Positions 1 through 8,522 are shown, numbered from the stretch's first letter. The stretch is DNA of 64,000 nucleotides from Brevibacillus panacihumi W25 (GCF_000503775.1 NZ_KI629785.1:744001-808000), one strand, 5' to 3'. The notes: generated by a model not told the origin, from the sequence alone. Made by a program: numbers and translations.

Positions 1-172
1 CGCTTTCTTTGAAAGAACCAGTTGTTTTGCTCTGTTTTACCCATCGATCAAATGCAGATGCACTCAGGTCATACTCTCTCAAAATATCTGCACGTGGTTT
101 GCCATTCTCATATAGTTGAACCATCTGTTGTTTAAACTCATCTGTAAATGCTCGACGCTCACGTTTACTCAT
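1..172 (-). CDS. IS3-family transposase OrfA, partial
   Basis: This is the first 57 codons of a helix-turn-helix transposase subunit. It starts at ATG 170-172 behind a GGAGAG ribosome binding site and runs off the window. The protein begins MSKRERRAFTDEFKQQMVQ and continues with the basic, helix-rich pattern of IS3/IS150 OrfA (EYDLSASAFDRWVKQ is the recognition-helix region). OrfA normally binds the element ends and is fused to the OrfB DDE integrase by a -1 frameshift; OrfB should lie outside the window. It is too short to be split out by simple ORF calling because the window edge cuts it. Confidence 0.7.
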   Translation of the reverse strand, partial: MSKRERRAFTDEFKQQMVQLYENGKPRADILREYDLSASAFDRWVKQSKTTGSFKES

Positions 173-240
173 CACATTCTCTCCGTTCTAATGGATTTGT
201 TTTTAATCTACTAGAACTTAAGAGAACTGTCCAATTCAGT
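1..240 (-). mobile_element. IS3-family element, partial at window edge
   Basis: Only the upstream end of this element is in the window and the rest lies before position 1. It carries the start of an IS3-type OrfA on the minus strand. Ahead of that, near 222-240, is a terminal-looking stretch that reads TGAATTGGACAGTTC on the minus strand, in the style of IS3 ends. It lies inside the reverse-transcriptase gene of a group II intron, whose frame is lost here. The exact end and any target duplication cannot be fixed because the far end is not visible. Confidence 0.6.
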
Positions 241-1193
241 GTAGCCTATTCATATCCTTCCTCGATGTATGTCTGTGCCTTCTTGACTGCGTCATGTCCC
301 CGTCTCCTTGGACGGAATCCATGACTATGTTCGGAGAACATAGGATCAAATATCGGAGAAAGAACCTGTGCAATTGCTTGTTGGATGAGACGGTCGATCA
401 CGGTAGGAATGCCTAATAGCCGAACACCACCGTTCAGTTTCGGGATTTCGACTCGTCGGACTGGCGAAGGTGCATAGGTTCCATTCTCCAATGACGCTCG
501 TAGGGAGTCCCAGTTGGATAAGATATGTTGACGTAGGGATTTTACGGACATACCATCCACACCGTGGCTTCCTTTGTTCTTTTCTACTCGCTTTAGTGCC
601 AACAGGAGGTTTTCCCGTGACAGCAGTTGTCCCATCATAAAACCAGATATCCTTTCGCGTGAACGTTCTTTCTACTTGTGCCACTCTCTATTCCGCCCTC
701 TTGAAGTCCCCCATGGATTCACCATTTCCTCCTTCAAGTAAGTCCATCTGGATTGTCTGCATCATCATAAAGAGTGAACGCCTAGCGTCCCGTTCTTCCT
801 AAATGTTCGGCCCTTCCCGTTTCAAGCGTCCTCTACTCCGGTACTATGGCCTCTGCTGACTCCTGACCGTTCAGTTTCTCCTAGCGGAGAAGGTTACCAT
901 GAGGGCATGGCGTCCCAGTCAGGTCTCCCCGGGTAAGAACGTTGTCTTTCCCTCCATCCACCTGCTTCATTTACTCCCGATAGCCTTTGGCAACATGGAC
1001 TTCGTCTTGTATGGCAGACTCATCCAGCTATCGTTAGCCTCATATGAAGTTCGTGTTCCTCAGGCCGGAGGTTTGCCGCAGACTTCCTTCAGATTCCACC
1101 TCGCGGTGGACACCCTTGTCGTAAGCTAGTGGCTACTGTTGCCTTCGCCATTCGGGACTTTCACCCTAGAGACAACGCCCATGCCGGGCACAC
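241..1193 (-). mobile_element. Group IIC intron, 5' portion
   Basis: On the minus strand the intron starts at 1193 with GTGTGCCCGGCATGGGCG, the GUGYG-type 5' end of bacterial group II introns. It is followed about 20 bases later by GGGTGAAAGTCCCGAATGG, also typical of these RNAs. Roughly 555 bases of domains I-III precede the maturase frame, a normal spacing. The 5' splice site lies 7 bases past the T-run of a perfect terminator hairpin (1201-1228), the known target preference of class C introns. The 3' half (rest of the ORF, domains V and VI) is missing because of the IS3-type insertion. The plus-strand ORFs here are shadows of the ribozyme. Confidence 0.82.
246..638 (-). pseudogene. ltrA: Group IIC intron reverse transcriptase/maturase, truncated
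   Basis: This is the N-terminal 130 residues of a group II intron-encoded protein, which is normally about 420 residues. It has the RT0 and early RT motifs typical of bacterial class C maturases: SRENLLLALKRVEKNKGSHG, then VEIPKLNGGVRLLGIPTV, then FDPMFSEHSHGFRPRRRGHD. The frame ends at TAG 246-248, just after the YIEEGYE stretch, where family members continue into the catalytic palm. The YADD active site is therefore missing. The cut coincides with the IS3-type end on its left. The gene cannot give reverse transcription, although the intron RNA 5' domains upstream are still recognisable. Confidence 0.9.
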
Positions 1194-1199
1194 CACGGG

Positions 1200-1228
1200 A
1201 AAAAACCTCTTGGTGCCAAGAGGTTTTT
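1200..1228. terminator. Bidirectional rho-independent terminator
   Basis: A perfect 13-base inverted repeat, AAAAACCTCTTGG at 1201-1213 and CCAAGAGGTTTTT at 1216-1228, has T-runs on both strands. It is the hairpin behind which the group IIC intron has inserted on the minus strand. The gene it originally served cannot be told, since the left flank is mobile DNA. Confidence 0.88.
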
Positions 1229-1338
1229 GTCGTTTATTCCATTTCAAAGGGGCACTATCCCCTGTCGTTTCCAGCCTATGATATAATCCTTTTTAACAAC
1301 CCTACTTTCACAATTTTCGAACAGCAGAGGTGGATACA

Positions 1339-2061
1339 TTGCTAGAGTCCATCAGAGAAGTTTATCAGGCAACCCCGTGGCTGGAGAATCTGCCCGATCA
1401 ATGGGAGCTTTTGAAGGAAGCCGGGACCCCGATAGATTGTAAAAAGGACACGATCATTTTCGAACAGGATGACGAGGCCGAGCACGTGTATCTCATCGCA
1501 AGCGGCCGGGTATGCCTGTATGCCACCACGCCAGCAGGCGAGGAGAAGGCATTAGCCTTTATCGGAAAAAACGGCTTGATCGGAGAGTACGACTCGCTTG
1601 GCAACCTGTCCCATGCCACCAGCGCCATCACGGTTTCCAAAACGGTTCTCTACAAAATCAGCACCGGCCGATTCAGGGAATTGCTGAAGCAAAACTTCCA
1701 TTTGGTGGAGCAGCTGCTTCATTTTGAAAGCCGCAAATACCGCATGCTATGCGCGCAGTCCTTGCAGCTAAGCTACAGGAAGGCTCCGCACCGGATCTGT
1801 GCCACTCTCATCCAGTTGGCGCTCAATTACGGCACGCCATTGGAGCAGGATTCGATCCAGATCGCCACGACCTTTACCCATCAGGAGATGGCGAATCTGG
1901 TCGGCACGACGAGAGTCACCGTCATCAACACCCTCAAGTGGCTGGAGCGGCACCACATTTTGGAGAAGCAAAACAAATACTATGTGATAACCGATCTTCG
2001 CCGTCTTGAATCGCTTGTTCAGGATGAGACCTGGAAGCTCACTAAGCACGCTGAAGGATGA
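1339..2061 (+). CDS. Crp/Fnr-family transcriptional regulator
   Basis: A one-component regulator of 240 residues. An N-terminal cyclic-nucleotide-binding fold spans about residues 25-125 (FEQDDEAEHVYLIASGRV, then GLIGEYDSLGN). A C-terminal Crp-type winged helix-turn-helix lies near 180-225 (FTHQEMANLVGTTRVTVINT). It lacks the cysteine cluster of true Fnr oxygen sensors, so the ligand is open. The start chosen is TTG 1339, because AGAGGTGG at 1326-1333 lies 5 bases upstream; GTG 1330 overlaps that site. A TATAAT box lies at 1282-1287 with no good -35, as expected for an activated promoter. The gene converges on and overlaps the DUF3830 gene by about 20 bases, so it may control the peptide operon; that is inference. 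Confidence 0.88.
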   Translation: MLESIREVYQATPWLENLPDQWELLKEAGTPIDCKKDTIIFEQDDEAEHVYLIASGRVCLYATTPAGEEKALAFIGKNGLIGEYDSLGNLSHATSAITVSKTVLYKISTGRFRELLKQNFHLVEQLLHFESRKYRMLCAQSLQLSYRKAPHRICATLIQLALNYGTPLEQDSIQIATTFTHQEMANLVGTTRVTVINTLKWLERHHILEKQNKYYVITDLRRLESLVQDETWKLTKHAEG

Positions 2062-2518
2062 TCGTCTGCTGGCCTTCCTGGATCGCCTTGGCACCCATGA
2101 GCGCAAAGGCTTCGAGATCTTCCTGGCGAATGGCTGCAAAACGGTTGCCTGGCACCCAGCCCATCGGGAAAAAGGTTCGGCAGTCCTGCCCATAAAAGCA
2201 TCCCAAATCATAGATCGGTGCGGGGATGCCGTTCCAGGCATAGGGCGGCATGTACGTAAACAAGAGATCGCCGACCGCCGGAAAGCAGGTTTGATTTTCG
2301 GGTGCGACCTCATGCAACGGGGTTGTGTCGCAGCGCTCCTGTGGAAGCTGGATGGAAAGCTCTTTTCCCGTGTACATGGCATGCTTGCAGGATACCTGCA
2401 GAGGCGTTTCGAGAATCTCCCAAATCGCCTTGCACGTAATCGGTGCTTTTTCCGTCAACAGGTCTGCCCAAATCTCGATCTGATGATGGGGAAAAGACAG
2501 CTTAATCTGATTGGACAT
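2042..2518 (-). CDS. DUF3830 family protein
   Basis: A 158-residue protein of the DUF3830 family, which is reported to have a cyclophilin-like fold but no settled function. The visible family traits are the HQIEIWADLLTEKAPITCKA start and the YAWNGIPAPIYDLGCFYG centre. No signal peptide is seen, so it should be cytoplasmic. It is the last gene of the peptide operon. Start ATG 2518 follows AAGGGAGAG; an alternative ATG at 2536 overlaps the stop of the upstream oxidoreductase as TAATG and would allow translational coupling. Its place behind peptidases and an amino-acid-type oxidase suggests a role in handling small peptides or amino acid derivatives (inference). Confidence 0.82.
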   Translation of the reverse strand: MSNQIKLSFPHHQIEIWADLLTEKAPITCKAIWEILETPLQVSCKHAMYTGKELSIQLPQERCDTTPLHEVAPENQTCFPAVGDLLFTYMPPYAWNGIPAPIYDLGCFYGQDCRTFFPMGWVPGNRFAAIRQEDLEAFALMGAKAIQEGQQTIILQRA

Positions 2519-2535
2519 GTTCTCTCTCCCTTCCA

Positions 2536-3678
2536 TTAGACCACCCTCGGCTCTGGAATCAGCGCATTTTGGCGGAAACGGTTAAAGTGAAGCGGCGAAA
2601 TATCAACAGACGTCTTGTTTCCGATGATCGTATCCGCGATGGTCTCTCCGATGGCAGGGGCCATCATAAAGCCGTGTCCGCTCATCCCGATCGCTTGGTA
2701 GTACCCTGCCACTTCGTCCACCCCTCCAAGAATCGCCTGATGGTCTGGGGTACTGTCGTAGGTGCCGTCCACATGTGTGCGGAATTCTACTTGTTCCAAG
2801 GGCGGGAACAGCTCCATGCCTACTTCGGCGGCTTTCATCTGATAATCGAAGCTATTGTACGGCGGCTTCATATCACTGCCCAAATAGCTGAGATAGATCG
2901 TTCCGTCTGTCAATTGCTTGGCTGCGAAACCGCGCTCAAAAGAGATCAGCAGCGGCTCCAAAATCCGCTCCTCGATCCGATTGGTGTACAAAATCCGGCG
3001 AACCTCCGGCTGGATCGGAATCTCCACTCCGATGGTTGCGGCCAATTCTTTGGAGCCTAGTCCCGCGGCATTGACGACGAAGCTGCAATCAATCCTGCCC
3101 CGCCCCGTCTGCACACCCGCCACTCGATTGTTCTCCACCAGGATTTGCGGAACCTCGTCGAGAATAAACCGGACGCCTCGCCGTTTGGCCGCTGCCGCAA
3201 AGCTGGTCGTCACATGGTAGGCATCGTCAGCAAATCCATCCGTCGGGCAATAAGAAGCGGAAAGGAAGGTGTCCGTATTGACCCCCGGCACAATCTCTTT
3301 CACTTCATCCCGAGTGATAAATTTGGTGGGGATGCCCAGCCTGTTTTGCAGCTCCAGGCTCGGCTGATAGTTTTTGGCCGCCTGCTCGCTGTGAAACAGA
3401 TACAGGTATCCCACCTGGCGGAACTTGATTTCATATTCCGGTTCCAGCTCGTCGTTGATCCGCTGATAAAACTCAGTCGATGCTTTGGCCATCAGACAGT
3501 TGATTTCGGTTCCCCACTGCTGCCGTACGCCCCCGGGACAAATGCCTGTGATCCCGGAAGAGATTCCCCCCTTGTCGATCACCACAATATCGGAATATCC
3601 TTTTTTTGACAAAAAATAAGCAATGGAGCAACCGATCACTCCTGCACCCACGATCACGATTTCCGCTTTTTCTCGCAT
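2536..3678 (-). CDS. FAD-dependent oxidoreductase, DAO family
   Basis: A 380-residue flavoenzyme of the DAO superfamily (sarcosine oxidase beta, glycine oxidase, D-amino acid dehydrogenase relatives). The dinucleotide-binding glycines GAGVIG are at residues 11-16, followed by a helix and VVIDKGG. The C-terminal FAD-contact region reads YQAIGMSGHGFMMAPAIGE, as in sarcosine oxidase-type proteins. GAGGC just before the ATG gives a clear start. It lies between the transporter ATPase gene and the DUF3830 gene in the same direction with short gaps. Its substrate is probably an N-substituted or D-amino acid released from imported peptides; the family assignment is firm, the substrate is inference. 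Confidence 0.88.
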   Translation of the reverse strand: MREKAEIVIVGAGVIGCSIAYFLSKKGYSDIVVIDKGGISSGITGICPGGVRQQWGTEINCLMAKASTEFYQRINDELEPEYEIKFRQVGYLYLFHSEQAAKNYQPSLELQNRLGIPTKFITRDEVKEIVPGVNTDTFLSASYCPTDGFADDAYHVTTSFAAAAKRRGVRFILDEVPQILVENNRVAGVQTGRGRIDCSFVVNAAGLGSKELAATIGVEIPIQPEVRRILYTNRIEERILEPLLISFERGFAAKQLTDGTIYLSYLGSDMKPPYNSFDYQMKAAEVGMELFPPLEQVEFRTHVDGTYDSTPDHQAILGGVDEVAGYYQAIGMSGHGFMMAPAIGETIADTIIGNKTSVDISPLHFNRFRQNALIPEPRVV

Positions 3679-3702
3679 GATTCTGCCTCCCTTTCCTCGT
3701 AA

Positions 3703-4671
3703 TTATCGTAAATGACATGCGACGAGATGCCCGTTCCTCACCTCTTTTTGAGGAGGCTGAACTTCCTTGCAGATCGCTTGCGCTTCCGGACATCTGGAAT
3801 AAAACCGGCAGCCCTGCGGCGGATCTACCGGACTGGTCAAATCGCCTTTCAACAGGATTCGCTCCCGCTTGATTTCCGGGCTGGACGACGGGATCGCGCT
3901 GATCAAAGCCCGCGAATACGGATGCTGCGGATTTTGAAAAAACTCTTCCTTGTCGGCCAACTCGACGATTTGCCCCAGGTACATCACGGCGATCCGATTG
4001 GAGATATGCTTGACCACACTCAAATTGTGGGTGATAAACAGATAGGTAAGCCCGTACTTTTCCTGCAAATCCTGAAACAGATTCAACACCTGCGCCTGAA
4101 CAGAGACGTCGAGTGCCGATACCGCTTCGTCCATTACCACCAGCTTGGGTCTGACAGCCAAGGCCCGGGCAATCCCGATGCGCTGGCGTTGACCGCCGGA
4201 GAATTGATGGGGGAAATGGTTCAGAAAATGCTTCCCCAAGCCCACCTCGTAGAGCAGCTCTTCCATGAACGCTTCCCGCTCTTTTTCGCCTACCACCTGA
4301 TGCAGCTTGATCGCTTCACCGATGATGCTGCGAATCGTCAGCCTGGGATTGAGCGAGGCATAGGGGTCCTGAAACACGATTTGCATGTCTTTTCGCTTTT
4401 CTTTGAGCGCTGCTTTATTCAAGCGATACAAATCTTGTCCTTCCAGCAACACCTCGCCCTGCGTCGCTTCGATCAAGCGGAGGATTGCTCTGCCTGTCGT
4501 CGATTTCCCGCAACCGGATTCGCCTACGAGTCCCAGCACTTCTCCCCTGGGGATGGAAAAGCTGACGTTATCCACCGCTTTCAAATAGCTGTTCGTCTTC
4601 GAAAACAAGCCCTTTTTTACGGGGAACCATTTGACGAGATTTTTCACCTCGAGAATGTTATCTTTGTGCAT
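3703..4671 (-). CDS. Oligopeptide/dipeptide ABC transporter ATPase (OppF/DppF type)
   Basis: A 322-residue ATP-binding subunit of a peptide importer. Walker A is GESGCGKST at residues 50-58, the ABC signature is FSGGQRQRIGIARAL, and Walker B reads VVMDEAVSALD, with Ala where most relatives have Pro. The C-terminal oligopeptide-transporter extension with its four-cysteine pattern (CRFYSRCPEAQAICKE) is present; in this family it can bind an iron-sulfur cluster. The start ATG 4671 follows AAGGAGGG. It pairs with the OppD-type ATPase just upstream (15-base gap) to power the permease pair encoded at 8523-10424. Confidence 0.94.
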   Translation of the reverse strand: MHKDNILEVKNLVKWFPVKKGLFSKTNSYLKAVDNVSFSIPRGEVLGLVGESGCGKSTTGRAILRLIEATQGEVLLEGQDLYRLNKAALKEKRKDMQIVFQDPYASLNPRLTIRSIIGEAIKLHQVVGEKEREAFMEELLYEVGLGKHFLNHFPHQFSGGQRQRIGIARALAVRPKLVVMDEAVSALDVSVQAQVLNLFQDLQEKYGLTYLFITHNLSVVKHISNRIAVMYLGQIVELADKEEFFQNPQHPYSRALISAIPSSSPEIKRERILLKGDLTSPVDPPQGCRFYSRCPEAQAICKEVQPPQKEVRNGHLVACHLR

Positions 4672-4686
4672 CAGTAGGTTCCCTCC

Positions 4687-5673
4687 TTATCTGGGTGACG
4701 GTTCCCAACGTTCCGTGTATTTCCAGCAGCTGACCTGACTTCCTTGGTAGTCCAGCAGCGGCGGCGCTTCCTCTACGCACAAGGGCTGCTTTTCATCGCA
4801 TCTCGTACAAAAGCGGCACCCTTTTGGCATCTGCTGCAGGGTAGGTACGACACCCTTGATGACCTCCAGGCGCTCCCTGGTCTGCTCCAGAGTAGGAATC
4901 GAATTCATCAGTCCACGCGAGTAGAGATGCAGCGGTTCGCGGAAAAATTGCTTGACCTCCGCGTACTCTACCACCTGGCCCGCGTACATGACCGCCACAT
5001 GGTCCGCTGTCTCCGCAATGACGCCCAAATCGTGGGTAATCAGCAAAATAGACGTCTGCAGCCGATCCTTCAGATCGCCCATCAAATCGAGAATCTGCGC
5101 CTGCGTCGTCACATCCAAGGCTGTAGTCGGTTCATCTGCAATCAACAAATCGGGCTGACAGGCCAAGGCCATCGCAATCATCACCCGCTGCCTCATCCCG
5201 CCGGAGAGCTGATGAGGATAGTCGTTCACTCTCTTCTCCGGGGCTGGGATTCCCACCAGCCGCAGCATCTCAATTGTCTTCGCCCGCGCCGTTTTTTTGT
5301 CTGCCTTTTGGTGCAGTCGGAGCACCTCCATGATTTGTTCCCCCACCGAATAGACAGGGTTTAACGAGGTCATCGGTTCCTGAAAAATCATCGAGATTTC
5401 ATTGCCGCGAATCGCGCGCATCTGATCTTCGCCAAGTGCCAGCAGATTCTTGCCTTTGAACAGGATCTCGCCGCTGACTGCCCTGCCCGGGGAAGGGATC
5501 AGATTCATGACCGATAGGGAGGTTAAGCTCTTGCCGCTCCCCGACTCCCCGACTACCCCCAATGTCTCCCCTTTTTTCAATGAGAGACTGACTTTGTCCA
5601 ATGCAGGAAGAAATCCATCTTCCGTGTCAAAGCCCGTACTCAGCTCTTTTATTTCCAGCAACATTTCGCTCAA
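4687..5673 (-). CDS. Oligopeptide/dipeptide ABC transporter ATPase (OppD/DppD type)
   Basis: A 328-residue ATPase with Walker A GESGSGKS, signature LSGGMRQRVMIAMAL, Walker B LLIADEPTTALD, and the C-terminal peptide-transporter domain with cysteines (GCRFCTRCDEKQPLC). It begins at TTG 5673 behind AGGTGAG; an internal ATG at 5664 is possible. The gene lies 18 bases after the stop of the M24 peptidase and 15 bases before the OppF-type gene. Together with the two permeases and the lipoprotein binder it completes a five-part importer. Confidence 0.94.
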   Translation of the reverse strand: MSEMLLEIKELSTGFDTEDGFLPALDKVSLSLKKGETLGVVGESGSGKSLTSLSVMNLIPSPGRAVSGEILFKGKNLLALGEDQMRAIRGNEISMIFQEPMTSLNPVYSVGEQIMEVLRLHQKADKKTARAKTIEMLRLVGIPAPEKRVNDYPHQLSGGMRQRVMIAMALACQPDLLIADEPTTALDVTTQAQILDLMGDLKDRLQTSILLITHDLGVIAETADHVAVMYAGQVVEYAEVKQFFREPLHLYSRGLMNSIPTLEQTRERLEVIKGVVPTLQQMPKGCRFCTRCDEKQPLCVEEAPPLLDYQGSQVSCWKYTERWEPSPR

Positions 5674-5691
5674 GCCTACTCACCTGCTTCC

Positions 5692-6753
5692 TTACAGCCT
5701 GATGATGCGGGGAGATCGCGTCAGCACCCGGCATCCATCTGCCGTTGCCACGACCATATCTTCGATTCTCACGCCGCCCACGTTCGGCACATATACGCCT
5801 GGTTCCACTGTAAACAGCATCCCTGGTTCAATCCGGGCTTGGTTGTTCATCACCACACGCGGATATTCGTGAATATCCAGGCCCACTCCATGCCCGAGCC
5901 CACGCAAGCTATAGGACTCGAGATCAGCCGCCAAAAACACATCGCGCGCCAGTTTATCCACTTCGTGACACGTAGAGCCTGGCTTGATCCCCGCCACCGC
6001 TTCCTCCAACGCCTGATGCACGCAATCAAAGATTTTCTGCAACGGCGACTCCAGCTCGCCAACGATGATCGTGCGGGTGATATCCGATCGATATCCCTTC
6101 CAGGTAGCGCCAAAGTCGATTACGATCACATCATTTTCCTCGATCTTCCGGTCTGAGGGCTTGGCATGAGGAAGGGCAGAATGGGTGCCCGATGCGACGA
6201 TGGTATCGAACGCAGGAGCTTCACTGCCGAGCCTTCTCATGAGGATTTCCAGTTCAATGGCGATTTCGCGTTCGCTCACACCGGGCCGGATGCTTGGCAG
6301 AAGCTTTTCCAAAGCATCCTCGGCAATTTTCAGAGACGCTTGGATGCAAGCTATCTCGCTCTCTTCTTTGACGGAACGAAGCCCGATGCAGACATCCACG
6401 AAAGGCACCCACTCCACACTGCGATTTCCTTCGCGCAAGGCTGTGATCTGGAAGTCCGTGATCTCCTTGGACTCGTAGCCGATTGTGGCAGCCCCCAGTT
6501 GGCCGATCGCTTCTGCTAATGTCGAGAACGGGTCCAATCCGTGGACGATGACCTCCCATCCCGGGGCTTCCTGCCTAGCTTGTTCCGAATAACGTTGATC
6601 GGTGACGAGCACAGCTTTCGTCGACGTTATCAAAAGATAGCCGTTGCTCCCGGTAAAGCCCGAAAAATAGGAAAGATTCTTGATCGATTGGACGAAAAAT
6701 GCATCCACGCCCTTTTCCCGGATAAAATCACGGATTTTTTCCAATCTTTTCAT
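5692..6753 (-). CDS. M24 family Xaa-Pro dipeptidase/aminopeptidase
   Basis: A 353-residue metallopeptidase of the PepQ type, which cleaves Xaa-Pro bonds in the cytoplasm. An N-terminal creatinase-like domain is followed by the pita-bread catalytic domain. The five metal ligands can be placed: the two Asp in VIDFGATWKGYRSDITRT, the His in GLGHGVGLDIHEYP, and the two Glu in FTVEPGVY and VRIEDMV. I chose ATG 6753 (MKRLEKIRD) because AGAAAGAAG lies 6-9 bases ahead. A longer frame begins at 6840 but would overlap the upstream gene. Unlike the other two M24 proteins of this operon, its His motif is the classical one. Confidence 0.93.
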   Translation of the reverse strand: MKRLEKIRDFIREKGVDAFFVQSIKNLSYFSGFTGSNGYLLITSTKAVLVTDQRYSEQARQEAPGWEVIVHGLDPFSTLAEAIGQLGAATIGYESKEITDFQITALREGNRSVEWVPFVDVCIGLRSVKEESEIACIQASLKIAEDALEKLLPSIRPGVSEREIAIELEILMRRLGSEAPAFDTIVASGTHSALPHAKPSDRKIEENDVIVIDFGATWKGYRSDITRTIIVGELESPLQKIFDCVHQALEEAVAGIKPGSTCHEVDKLARDVFLAADLESYSLRGLGHGVGLDIHEYPRVVMNNQARIEPGMLFTVEPGVYVPNVGGVRIEDMVVATADGCRVLTRSPRIIRL

Positions 6754-6784
6754 GTTCATCTTCTTTCTGTGAAAAGGTAGTAGA

Positions 6785-6812
6785 TCTCCCTCCCACTCCA
6801 TCGGGAGGGAGA
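6785..6812 (-). other. Intra-operon stem-loop after the binding-protein gene
   Basis: A perfect 10-base inverted repeat (TCTCCCTCCC at 6785-6794, GGGAGGGAGA at 6803-6812) lies between the stop of the substrate-binding protein gene and the start of the M24 gene. No T-run follows on the minus strand. Such hairpins commonly protect the mRNA of the binding protein from 3' exonucleases or cause partial termination, so that the binding protein is made in excess of the membrane parts. Confidence 0.6.
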
Positions 6813-6821
6813 CTTTCCTGC

Positions 6822-8510
6822 TTACTGAGTGACAGCCCAATCCTTCGCATTGAACGTAGGGCCGCGGAAATCAGGATCAAAACCAACCAATCGCTTGTTG
6901 GCCACATAAGGGGCTTCCTGCTCATAGAGAGGAATCCAGATCTCGTCCTCAGCCAGCTTTTTGCCCACTTCCCAGAAGAGGCCCTTCCGTTTTTCCATAT
7001 CGACTTCGGCTACCTGCTGCTCCAAAAGCTGATCTACCTTGGGATCGGAATAGCTCACGAAATTGTAGCCGTTCGGCGGCATGTATTTGCTGCCGAAGTA
7101 GCTGCGATACTCATCCGGGTCCGCTTCTACACCGAAGCCGAGAATGTAGGCATGGTAGTCGTCAGCTGTTACCTTGCGCTGCGTGCCGTCTGCATTTTTC
7201 GGCAGCAGCTTGGTGACCAGAGTAGGGAAATCAAGCGCGCGCAGCTCCATATTCACGCCAATCTTCTCAAAATACTGTTTGATCAGAGCAGCCGTTTTTT
7301 CCCGTTCGGTTTTTCCGGTCGGCACTTCCAGCGTAAACGTCAGCTCTTTGCCGCCCTTTTCATAGATGCCTTTTCCGTTCTTCGCATATCCCGCTTCCTG
7401 GAGCAGCGCTTCCGCTTTCGCCGGATCATACGGATACTGAGGCACATCTGGATTATGGGACCAGTGATTCATGGGGAAGACGTCGAACGAAACCTTGCCG
7501 TATTCCCCTAAAATCGAGCCTACAATCGACTGCTTGTCGATCGCGTAAGCCAAGGCTTGCCGCACTTTTTTGTCCTGGAAATGCTCATTCAGCGCATTGA
7601 AGCCGATGTAGTACATGCTCAATTGATTGGCGACCTTCAGCTCTGCGTAATCAAGGGATTGGATGCTCGGAATCTCGGCGATCGGCACCGGGGCCACATC
7701 CACCTCCCGATTAATGAAAGCAGCAAGCATGGTATTGGTATCGCCGAAGCGTGCGACGATTTTGTCGAGCTTGGGCGCTCCCTTGAAGTACTCTTTGTTG
7801 GCTTTCAGCTCAATGTACTGCCCCGATTCCCATTTGACGAACTGGAACGGACCGGTGCCCACTGGATTGCGGTTGAAGTCGTGCTTCGCCCACTCCTTCG
7901 GCGAGACGTCTTTCAAGAGATGCTCCGGCACGATCCCGATAAACAGTCCCGAGAGAAACGGCGCGAATTTTTCCATTGTGGTAAAGGAAATCGTGTGATC
8001 ATCGATGACTTTGATCCCCGTCACTTCCTGCGCTTTGCCCTCATGCACCTCTTCCGCTCCTACTACCGGAGACACCCGCCAGTAACCGCCTGCATCATAC
8101 TCGGGCTTCGCCAGCGAAGAAAAGGTAAAGGCGACATCCTTCGCCGTGAAGGGGGTTCCATCATGCCACTTTACGTTCTTTTGCAGGTGAAAGGTATACG
8201 TATTGCCGTCTTCGGACACATCCCACTTCTCAGCGAGGCTTCCGACCATTTTCAATTCCTTGTCCGGAATGACCAGGGAATCGAAAATCATGTGCGTGAC
8301 AAACGTATCGGACGATGTGGCCCAGATATGAGGATTAAGATTGCCCGGCTCGCTTTCCGAAGCGATGGTCAGACTTCCGCCTTCTGTTGGCGCAGCAGTC
8401 TCAGTCGGACTGGAAGGAGTCTGCGGCTGTGTACTGGATGAGGAAGAGCAGCCGGTCACCACGGCCAAGGCAGCCGCAAGGAGAAGAGCTAGAAAAGATC
8501 CTTTTTTCAC
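6822..8510 (-). CDS. Peptide ABC transporter substrate-binding lipoprotein
   Basis: A 562-residue extracytoplasmic binding protein of the SBP_bac_5 family (OppA/DppA relatives). The N-terminus is a lipoprotein signal peptide with the lipobox cysteine at residue 21 (AVVTGC), followed by a Ser/Thr/Pro linker. The mature part starts with LTIASESEPGNLNPH and includes WHDGTPFTAKDVAFTF and VRQALAYAIDKQSIV, family landmarks. It should sit on the outer face of the membrane and deliver peptides to the permease. The gene follows the DppC-type permease by 12 bases and is followed by a stem-loop that may raise its expression. Confidence 0.94.
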   Translation of the reverse strand: MKKGSFLALLLAAALAVVTGCSSSSSTQPQTPSSPTETAAPTEGGSLTIASESEPGNLNPHIWATSSDTFVTHMIFDSLVIPDKELKMVGSLAEKWDVSEDGNTYTFHLQKNVKWHDGTPFTAKDVAFTFSSLAKPEYDAGGYWRVSPVVGAEEVHEGKAQEVTGIKVIDDHTISFTTMEKFAPFLSGLFIGIVPEHLLKDVSPKEWAKHDFNRNPVGTGPFQFVKWESGQYIELKANKEYFKGAPKLDKIVARFGDTNTMLAAFINREVDVAPVPIAEIPSIQSLDYAELKVANQLSMYYIGFNALNEHFQDKKVRQALAYAIDKQSIVGSILGEYGKVSFDVFPMNHWSHNPDVPQYPYDPAKAEALLQEAGYAKNGKGIYEKGGKELTFTLEVPTGKTEREKTAALIKQYFEKIGVNMELRALDFPTLVTKLLPKNADGTQRKVTADDYHAYILGFGVEADPDEYRSYFGSKYMPPNGYNFVSYSDPKVDQLLEQQVAEVDMEKRKGLFWEVGKKLAEDEIWIPLYEQEAPYVANKRLVGFDPDFRGPTFNAKDWAVTQ

Positions 8511-8522
8511 CTGAAATACCTC

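Noticed and set aside
899-1345. Two plus-strand ORFs of 76 and 68 codons
   Set aside because: They lie over the 5' RNA domains of the group II intron and the terminator, have no ribosome sites, and read as shadows of structured RNA.
2006-2539. Plus-strand ORF of 177 codons
   Set aside because: It covers the DUF3830 gene on the other strand; DUF3830 has family text and a good ribosome site, this ORF has neither.
3712-4677. Long plus-strand ORF of 321 codons
   Set aside because: It is the reverse-strand shadow of the OppF-type ATPase gene, whose motifs are complete on the minus strand.
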